Of a stretch of 64,000 nucleotides of DNA, positions 58,659 through 64,000 are shown one piece after another. Both the position numbers and the translations under genes were made by a program. Position 1 is the first letter of the stretch. Each line of letters opens with the position of its first letter. The DNA is from Candidatus Allofournierella excrementigallinarum (GTDB taxonomy: Bacteria; Bacillota; Clostridia; Oscillospirales; Ruminococcaceae): positions 42,389 through 106,388 of the forward strand of contig DWXV01000024.1 of NCBI GenBank assembly GCA_019119025.1, read 5' to 3'. Below the pieces are notes generated by a model. It saw only the letters and a list, made by a program, of their open reading frames with translations. It did no database searches and was not told the DNA's origin.

Positions 58659-60596
58659 TCACCGGGTCAGGGCGTATTCCTCGCCGAACATCAGGTCATA
58701 CTGCAACAGCCAGTGGTTCTGGAACCACTGCTCCTGTTCCCCGGTGAGGCCGGCGTCGGTAGCCGTGCCGTCGGGCAGGATGGTCACGCCCAGCGTGCGG
58801 CTGCGGTAGACGGACAGCTGGTTTGCCAGGTAGCGGAACATGGGCGGCTCTTCCAGGCCGTAGAGCTCCATCAGCACCGGGCTGATCTGATAAGCCGCCA
58901 CGGTGCCCAGGTCCACCTTGCCGTCCCAGTAGTTGCTCCAGATGAGCAGAGGCATCTGGTGGAGTTCGGGGCTCTCGCTGTCCGCCCCGGAGGAGTAGCC
59001 GGTGGCGGTGTAGACTTCATAGCCGCTGCCGATGGGGTTGTAGTGGTCGCCCCAGAACACCAGGATGGTAGGCTCGTCCACCTGGCTGAAGTAGTCGGTG
59101 AGGGCGCCCAGCATGGCGTCCGCCTCCCGCACGCCGGTGGCAAAGTCCTGCAATGCGCCGAGGGTGCTCTCGCTGATGCCTTCCGGGGCCTGCAGAATGC
59201 CCACCAGTTCATCCTCGGGGTAGTTGTTTTTATTGTAGCTGGTGTGGTTCTGCATGGTCACGGCATGGATGAAAAGGGGCTTGTCCCTGTCCCGCTCCTC
59301 ATACTCCTGAATGATGCGCCGGGCCATCTCCGCGTCGGTCACAAGGCCCCCGGACCACTCGGTGTCCCGCTTGCGCTCGGGGGCCACAAAGTCCTCCAGC
59401 GAGATGAACTCGTCGATGCCCAGGTTGGGATAGGCGGTGTTGCGGCTCCAGAACTTGGCATAATAGCAGTGGATGGCCTGGGTGGCGTAGCCCTGGTCCT
59501 TTAAGTACGACGCGATGGAGAACATGGGCCGGGTCACATGCTGCTGGAAGGGCTTGGACCCGCTGGGCAGAAACTCCACCGAAAAGCCGGTGAGGGCCTC
59601 GAACTCCACGTCACAGGTGCCGCCGCCGAAGCTGGGGCTGTAGGCCTTGCCATAAGCAGAGGTCTCCATCAGGCGGTGGAGGTTCGGCGTGACCGGCTGG
59701 TCGAAGACCACGCCGTAGTCTTCCAGCTCCTGCGCGTCCCAGAAGGATTCGTCCATGATGAAGATGATGTTGGGCCGGGTGATCTTCCCGTCCCCCGCCT
59801 GGGCGTAGCTGCCGTCAAGCTCCGGGGCAAGGTCCTGGCTGTAGGCCTGTTCCACCAGTTCTTTCACAGCGTCCTCGCTGTAGCCCGCGGGCTCGTCCAC
59901 CTCAAGGTTCTGGATGTTGGTCAGAAAGCCCGCGATCACGCCGTAGTTGCGGTAGTAGCGGTTCTGCATCCACATGTCCGGCACGATGCCCGCCAGCCGG
60001 GAGCCGGCAGGGCTGAGGAACACAAAGAAAAGCAGGGCGAGGCCGCCCGCCCCCGGCGCCGCCCAGGAGAGGATGAACCGCCACAGAACGCCTCCCCGGG
60101 GACGGGGCACAAGGCAGGCGAAAACGGCCAGCGCCAGAAGGATGAGGGCGCTGGCCCACATGGAGGTCTGCAGTTCCAGCCCCGCCTTGCCCACCACGTC
60201 GGCGGCCTCCGCGCCCTGGGAGAGGTCCCAGGGAAAGAAGGGCTCGCCCCGAAGCTTGAGTTTGAAATAGGTCACCACGGCGGGGATGCATCCGCCCGCG
60301 CCGCACACCAGCACCGCCAGCGCGGGCAGCCGGGTCAGGTTTGCCAAAAACAGATAGGTGCACAGGATGAGCAGCCAGCTGCAGGCATAACTGCCGAAAT
60401 GGGGCAGAAAATTGTCGGTCCAGAAGGAGGCGCTCAAGGCCCCCCGATGGATCCACTCGGTGCACAGCAGGGTGACGGTGGCCACGATGGGAGCCAGCGG
60501 CCACCAGAGAAAGGAAAGTTTCGCCCGCCAGGGCGCTCTCTGTTTCAACGTCGTTTGCAAGGGAAATGAAACCTCCTGAAAAAGTTTTTCCGTCAT
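58659..60596 (-). CDS. LtaS-like sulfatase-superfamily membrane enzyme
   Basis: This 645-aa protein has about five N-terminal helices (about 30-50, 70-90, 93-113, 145-165 and 175-197) and an extracellular alkaline-phosphatase-type domain: NIIFIMDESFWDAQELED (metal-binding Asp/Glu), SPSFGGGTCDVEFEALTGFS with catalytic Thr327, and VFWGDHYNPIGSGYEVY. This is the build of lipoteichoic acid synthase and related phosphoglycerol transferases. The ATG overlaps the ylmC stop (ATGA) with only a weak ribosome site, so coupling to ylmC is likely. The exact polymer is unknown. Confidence 0.9.
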   Translation of the reverse strand: MTEKLFQEVSFPLQTTLKQRAPWRAKLSFLWWPLAPIVATVTLLCTEWIHRGALSASFWTDNFLPHFGSYACSWLLILCTYLFLANLTRLPALAVLVCGAGGCIPAVVTYFKLKLRGEPFFPWDLSQGAEAADVVGKAGLELQTSMWASALILLALAVFACLVPRPRGGVLWRFILSWAAPGAGGLALLFFVFLSPAGSRLAGIVPDMWMQNRYYRNYGVIAGFLTNIQNLEVDEPAGYSEDAVKELVEQAYSQDLAPELDGSYAQAGDGKITRPNIIFIMDESFWDAQELEDYGVVFDQPVTPNLHRLMETSAYGKAYSPSFGGGTCDVEFEALTGFSVEFLPSGSKPFQQHVTRPMFSIASYLKDQGYATQAIHCYYAKFWSRNTAYPNLGIDEFISLEDFVAPERKRDTEWSGGLVTDAEMARRIIQEYEERDRDKPLFIHAVTMQNHTSYNKNNYPEDELVGILQAPEGISESTLGALQDFATGVREADAMLGALTDYFSQVDEPTILVFWGDHYNPIGSGYEVYTATGYSSGADSESPELHQMPLLIWSNYWDGKVDLGTVAAYQISPVLMELYGLEEPPMFRYLANQLSVYRSRTLGVTILPDGTATDAGLTGEQEQWFQNHWLLQYDLMFGEEYALTR

Positions 60597-60877
60597 TCCA
60601 GCAGCCGCGCCCAGAACCCGCCCCGGGCTTTGGGCGCGCCGGCGGGCAGCTGGGTGCGGACAAGGATCACGTCCGCGCCGATGGCGTCTATCTCCCGCCA
60701 GGGAATGAACACGTCCTCCTGCCGGCCCAGCAGCCCAAACAGCCGCGGCCGGCCCAGCAGGACGAGCCCCTCAAGGGCGGCGGTCTGCGGGTCGAAGCGA
60801 AGGTCGTCCGCCCGGCCGAGGTTCGCCCCCAGCGGCACCTGGATCACATCCTTTTTGCAAAGCTCGCTCAGGGTCAT
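60593..60877 (-). CDS. PRC-barrel protein, YlmC/YmxH sporulation family
   Basis: This 94-aa protein consists of one PRC-barrel. MTLSELCKKDVIQVPLGANL is the family start and VFIPWREIDAIGADVILVR the second strand set. YlmC/YmxH proteins are conserved in spore-formers and are expressed in or needed around sporulation in some of them. A more specific role is not known. GGGGAGG lies before the ATG. It is the first gene of a coupled pair with the LtaS-like gene. Confidence 0.9.
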   Translation of the reverse strand: MTLSELCKKDVIQVPLGANLGRADDLRFDPQTAALEGLVLLGRPRLFGLLGRQEDVFIPWREIDAIGADVILVRTQLPAGAPKARGGFWARLLE

Positions 60878-60993
60878 GGTCCTCCCCTTTCCGGGCCGTG
60901 CGGCGGAGCGCCCTCGCTATACTAAACGATGCTGACCCCCAACCTATTGCAACGCGCCCCATGTCTGCCTGTTGAAAAGATATGTGCCCGGTT

Positions 60994-61022
60994 TTGTATT
61001 TTAGCACAAAATAGTGTATAAT
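60994..61022 (+). promoter_or_regulatory. Promoter of the HAD phosphatase gene
   Basis: TTGTAT (60994-60999), a 17-bp spacer and TATAAT (61017-61022). Confidence 0.8.
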
Positions 61023-61070
61023 GGATGAAACTTGTCAAAGAACGACCCTTTCTTCGGGAGGATATGACCC

Positions 61071-61697
61071 ATGTACAAAAACATCGTGTTCGATCTGGGC
61101 GGCGTCGTGGTGGATTTTGCACCCCGCGATTTCCTGCTGGACCGTTTTTACGACGAAGCCGTGGAGGCCAAGGTGTACGACATCACCTTTGGCAGCGTGG
61201 AATGGCGCCAGCTGGACGCCGGCGAGCTGGACCGGGAGGCCGGCAATGCCGCCATGCTCCAGAAGGCCGCCGAGGCCGGCTGCACCTTTGAGGTGCAGAG
61301 CGTGCTGGACGACTGGTACCGCATGCTCAAGACCCGCCGCCGCACGGTGGACGTGATGAAGCGGCTGAAAAAGATGGGCTTCTCGCTGTATTATCTTTCC
61401 AACATCCCCTGGGACGTTTACGAGGAGATGCAGCAGCGGGACTTCTGGCCCCTGTTCGAGGGCGGCGTGGCCTCCTGCGAGGCGGGCGCCAACAAGCCCG
61501 ACCCCCGCATTTTCCAGCTTCTCATCGAGCGCTATGGCCTGGTGTGCTGCGAGACCATTTTCGTGGATGACAACAAGCTGAACACCACCGCCGCCTATGA
61601 CCTGGGCATCACCGGCATCCACTACAAGGGCGGCGCGTCCTTCCTGCGGGCGCTGAACGCCTGCGGCATCCCCATCAAGGAGCATCTGCTCTGGTAA
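61071..61697 (+). CDS. HAD-superfamily hydrolase (YihX-like)
   Basis: This 208-aa subfamily IA phosphatase has motif I IVFDLGGVVVDF (nucleophile Asp8, with Gly-Gly in place of the usual DxT, as in YihX-type enzymes), motif II YYLSNIPWD, Lys in EAGANKPDPRIF and motif IV TIFVDDNKLNTTAA. A helical cap lies between about 15 and 85. Relatives hydrolyse small sugar phosphates such as glucose 1-phosphate. GGGAGG lies before the ATG. It is monocistronic with a terminator at 61708-61737. Confidence 0.92.
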   Translation: MYKNIVFDLGGVVVDFAPRDFLLDRFYDEAVEAKVYDITFGSVEWRQLDAGELDREAGNAAMLQKAAEAGCTFEVQSVLDDWYRMLKTRRRTVDVMKRLKKMGFSLYYLSNIPWDVYEEMQQRDFWPLFEGGVASCEAGANKPDPRIFQLLIERYGLVCCETIFVDDNKLNTTAAYDLGITGIHYKGGASFLRALNACGIPIKEHLLW

Positions 61698-61707
61698 ACG
61701 CAGTTTC

Positions 61708-61737
61708 CCCCCGTGCCGGCGGCGCGGGGGATTTTTT
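61708..61737 (+). terminator. Terminator of the HAD gene
   Basis: An 8-9 bp GC-rich stem with one G-T pair (61708-61716 with 61722-61730) and T6. Confidence 0.85.
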
Positions 61738-61769
61738 ATGCCTGGGCGGCCCGGGCCCTCACCCAGCTT

Positions 61770-61802
61770 TTGACAGTCTTCTCCTCCGCCGCGCGGTACA
61801 CT
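61770..61802 (+). promoter_or_regulatory. spoIIGA promoter with 21-bp spacer (Spo0A-type)
   Basis: TTGACA (61770-61775) and TACACT (61797-61802) are 21 bp apart. TTTGACA (61769-61775) differs from a reverse Spo0A box TTCGACA by one base. The Bacillus spoIIG promoter also has a spacer well above 17 bp and needs Spo0A-P. Confidence 0.6.
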
Positions 61803-61822
61803 ATTAGCTGGGAGGTGGGGCC

Positions 61823-62722
61823 GTGAAGATCGTTGTCTACCTGGATATCCTGCTGGTGACGAATTTCATCGCAGGGTATTTTCTTTTGCGGGCGGCCGGA
61901 TGGCTTGCCGGCGCAGCCTGCCCCGTGCCCCGCGCCCTGGCCGGGGCGGCGCTGGCCGCGGCCAGCACCCTCATCCTGCTGGCGCCCGCCCTGCCCACGC
62001 CGCTGGGCTTTGCTTACAAACTGGCCAGCGCCGCGCTGGTCACGCTGGCCGCCTTCGGCTGGCATGGCCTCCGCCCTTTTCTGCGGGCGGGGGCCTGGTT
62101 CTTCGCCCTCAATCTGGGCCTCGCGGGCCTTGCCCTGCTGGGGCTGCAGCGGGGCGGCATGAACGGCGTGCGGGTGCACAATCTGACGGTGTATGTGGAC
62201 CTTTCGCCCATGGTGCTGGTGCTCTCGGTGCTGGCGGTGTATCTGGCGGTGCGGCTGGTGCTTCTCGTTTTCGGGCCGCCGGCCGACCAGGAGCCCTGGC
62301 AGCTGGAACTGCGGCTTGCCGGTCGCGAGGTACGGGTCCAGGCCTACTATGACACCGGTTTTTTCCTGCGGGACCCGGTGGGCGGCCGGCAGGCCCTTCT
62401 GGTCAGCTGGCCGGGGGTGGAGCGGCAGCTGCCGGGCGAAGTGAACGACTTTTTGCGGGAATATTTTTCCGGGGAAAGCCCCCTGCCGCCCGAGGGGCTG
62501 GGGCTGCGGCTGGTGCCCTGTTCCGGGGCGGCCGGAAGCGCCGTGCTGCCGGGGCTGACCGCCGCCTGCGCCCGGCTGACCGGCCAGGGGCGCACGCTCA
62601 CTGCCCGAAACGTGACGGCGGTGTTCACCGCCGAGCCCCTGCGGGACGGGCAGTTCCAGGCCCTGTTCGGGCGGGAATTTCTGATGGATGAGACCGAAAG
62701 GAGGCCCAAAGCATGCACCTGA
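61823..62722 (+). CDS. spoIIGA: Sporulation sigma-E factor-processing peptidase SpoIIGA
   Basis: This 299-aa membrane protease cuts the pro-sequence from SigE in the mother cell. It has five hydrophobic segments in the first 150 residues (beginning [19 protein letters not shown], the family start) and a cytoplasmic aspartic-protease-like half with the D-T-G catalytic motif in [17 protein letters not shown] near residue 175. The start is GTG at 61823 with GGAGGTG upstream. It overlaps sigE by 10 nt, so protease and substrate are translationally coupled. Confidence 0.95.
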   Translation: MKIVVYLDILLVTNFIAGYFLLRAAGWLAGAACPVPRALAGAALAAASTLILLAPALPTPLGFAYKLASAALVTLAAFGWHGLRPFLRAGAWFFALNLGLAGLALLGLQRGGMNGVRVHNLTVYVDLSPMVLVLSVLAVYLAVRLVLLVFGPPADQEPWQLELRLAGREVRVQAYYDTGFFLRDPVGGRQALLVSWPGVERQLPGEVNDFLREYFSGESPLPPEGLGLRLVPCSGAAGSAVLPGLTAACARLTGQGRTLTARNVTAVFTAEPLRDGQFQALFGREFLMDETERRPKACT

Positions 62723-63432
62723 ATCTGTTCCGCCGCCTGCTTTCCGGGCTGCGCCGCCTGCTGGCGCGGCTTCGGCTGCCCGGCGGCGTCTACTACATCG
62801 GCGGGCCGGAGGCCCTGCCGCCGCCTTTGACCCCCGAGGAGGAAAAGCTGGTGTTCCAGGGGCTGGAAGAAGGCCGGCAGAGCTGCCGGGACATCCTCAT
62901 CACCCACAACCTGCGGCTGGTGGTGTACATCGCCCGCAAGTTCGAGAGCAGCGGCGTCGCCGTGGAGGACATCATCTCCATCGGCACCATCGGGCTTATC
63001 AAGGCGGTGAACACCTTCGTGCCCGCCAAAAACATCAAGCTGGCCACCTACGCCAGCCGCTGCATCGAAAACGAGATCCTGATGTTCCTGCGCAAGAGCA
63101 GCAACCGACGCCAGGAGACCAGCATCGACGAGCCGCTGAACACCGACGGCGAGGGCAACGAACTGCTTTTGTCCGACGTTTTGGGCACCGACCAGAACCA
63201 GATCAGCGCCCAGCTGGAGCAGGACGCCGAAAAGGACATGCTGCTGGCGGCGGTGGACCGGCTTGCCCCCCGGGAAAGGCAGATCATGCAGATGCGCTTT
63301 GGCCTTCTGGACGGCGTGGAGCACACCCAGAAAGAGGTGGCCGACGAGATCGGCATCTCCCAAAGCTACATCTCCCGGCTGGAAAAGCGCATCATCGCCC
63401 GGCTGCGCCGGGACCTGGAAAAAATGTGCTGA
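62713..63432 (+). CDS. sigE: RNA polymerase sporulation sigma factor SigE
   Basis: This 239-aa mother-cell sigma factor starts with an amphipathic pro-sequence of about 25 residues ([17 protein letters not shown]) before [14 protein letters not shown], where SpoIIGA is expected to cut. Region 2 has [19 protein letters not shown] and IEDIISIG-like [19 protein letters not shown]. Region 4 is [13 protein letters not shown] followed by [28 protein letters not shown] lies inside spoIIGA before the ATG. sigG does not follow; a terminator and a convergent gene do. Confidence 0.97.
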   Translation: MHLNLFRRLLSGLRRLLARLRLPGGVYYIGGPEALPPPLTPEEEKLVFQGLEEGRQSCRDILITHNLRLVVYIARKFESSGVAVEDIISIGTIGLIKAVNTFVPAKNIKLATYASRCIENEILMFLRKSSNRRQETSIDEPLNTDGEGNELLLSDVLGTDQNQISAQLEQDAEKDMLLAAVDRLAPRERQIMQMRFGLLDGVEHTQKEVADEIGISQSYISRLEKRIIARLRRDLEKMC

Positions 63433-63438
63433 TGTTGC

Positions 63439-63488
63439 AGCAGAACAGGGCCCCCGCCGCTTGCAAGCGGCGGGGGCCCTGTTCTGCT
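63439..63488. terminator. Bidirectional terminator after sigE
   Basis: An essentially perfect 50-nt palindrome, very GC-rich, followed by TTTTCG on the plus strand. It lies between convergent genes. Confidence 0.85.
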
Positions 63489-63493
63489 TTTCG

Positions 63494-64000
63494 TCAGGCG
63501 GCCCTGCTTTCCACCATCTCGGTCTGCTGCACGAACAGCGGCATCATGCCGCCCCGCAGGCCCATCTCGCTGTCTGGCAAAGCAAGCAGATAATCAAAGC
63601 CGTTCTTGGTCCAGCGCAGCATCGCCGCGCCGCCCTCGTTCTGGCTGATGTTCACCCGGATGTCCCGGTGATACAAAGTCGCCTGCTCCCGGAACATCTG
63701 TTCAAAATCGCCCGCCCGCAGGTCGGCGCCTGCGCGGCCCACCCGCAGGATGAGTTTCCACTCCGGCTCCACCGTGTACTCCAGCTGGGCCACCGCCCCG
63801 TTCAAAAGAGAGATGCGCTCCAGCCGGATGATGTCGCTCTCCGGCAGGCTCCGGGCCCGGAAGCCCGCGCGGCGGCCGAAATCCGGCCGGGCGTACTCCC
63901 GCTGCCCCGTGCCAAACCAGGAATACAGCAGCGCCGCGATCACCGTGATGAGCACCGCCGCCAGCAGCACGCCCCCCACGGCCAGCGCCGTAAGGATACG
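63494..64000 (-). CDS. Membrane-anchored protein of unknown function (cut by window edge)
   Basis: The visible part has 168 residues. The reading frame stays open to the right edge (RILTALAV before the GTG at 63979), so the gene probably starts outside the window. A single N-terminal helix (VGGVLLAAVLITVIAALLYS) is followed by a soluble domain with regular alternation suggesting beta-sheet (PEWKLILRVGRAGADLRAGD, then IRVNISQNEGGAAMLRW). No motif is recognised. It is convergent with sigE, sharing the terminator at 63439-63488. Confidence 0.6.
   Translation of the reverse strand, partial: RILTALAVGGVLLAAVLITVIAALLYSWFGTGQREYARPDFGRRAGFRARSLPESDIIRLERISLLNGAVAQLEYTVEPEWKLILRVGRAGADLRAGDFEQMFREQATLYHRDIRVNISQNEGGAAMLRWTKNGFDYLLALPDSEMGLRGGMMPLFVQQTEMVESRAA

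Overview
The window is GC-rich chromosomal DNA of an anaerobic, endospore-forming, monoderm Firmicute, most likely a gut Clostridia of the Oscillospirales type. The evidence is spoIIGA-sigE, a YlmC/YmxH protein, lipobox-bearing solute-binding proteins, an LtaS-like enzyme, a TrpR-like YerC protein, ThyX in place of ThyA, meso-diaminopimelate dehydrogenase, a Na+-pump decarboxylase and short intrinsic terminators. The lineage is inferred, not proven. I see no prophage, plasmid gene, CRISPR array, rRNA or intact transposase. Most genes are on the minus strand.

Layout. 1-4.4 kb: an amino-acid ABC importer (TrpXYZ/COG2984-like) and an AGCS Na+/amino-acid symporter. 4.5-9.0 kb: a MacB-like permease, an exported NEW3/COG1361-type protein, an ATPase, and a YdcF protein. 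9.2-13.7 kb: deoB and pyk diverge; then a GH25 lysozyme, tRNA-Ser(GGA) and a 97-aa possible spore protein. 13.8-18.7 kb: a branched-chain amino-acid importer. 19-20 kb: xpt and yerC. 20.2-24.4 kb: a Bce-like two-component system and its ABC exporter. 24.7-29.6 kb: a VOC protein, ddh, a polar amino-acid importer and an esterase. 29.7-31.7 kb: a 49-aa ORF, then rpsB-tsf. 31.7-32.3 kb: a gene-free stretch with repeats and a candidate structured RNA. 32.3-35.8 kb: a PRK06851-type ATPase and a nuclease-XPD helicase fusion. 35.9-44.1 kb: a probable seven-gene operon pcrA-thyX-tmk-DUF2156-GNAT-mltG-U32. 44.3-52.6 kb: a lacto-N-biose/galacto-N-biose utilisation locus (sugar ABC importer, GH112 phosphorylase, AraC regulator, N-acetylhexosamine kinase). 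52.7-54.4 kb: Na+-pump decarboxylase beta and gamma subunits. 54.5-60.9 kb: mreB-like, comFC, recD2, an LtaS-like gene and ylmC. 61-63.5 kb: a HAD phosphatase and spoIIGA-sigE. The right edge cuts a membrane-anchored protein.

How it works together. The strongest regulatory result is in the mucin/milk-glycan locus. The promoters of the importer and the phosphorylase carry the same 38-bp block at identical spacing to their -35 and -10 elements, and an araC-type regulator lies between phosphorylase and kinase. A second is a GGTGAC-N6-GTCACC operator found both in front of the Bce-like response regulator and inside the 3' end of the kinase gene, directly before the exporter genes. In all four complete importers a hairpin lies between the binding-protein gene and the membrane genes. 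The spoIIGA promoter has the over-long 21-bp spacer expected of a Spo0A-dependent spoIIG promoter. Many N-termini were moved from the longest reading frame to the codon with a proper ribosome binding site; these choices are stated per gene.
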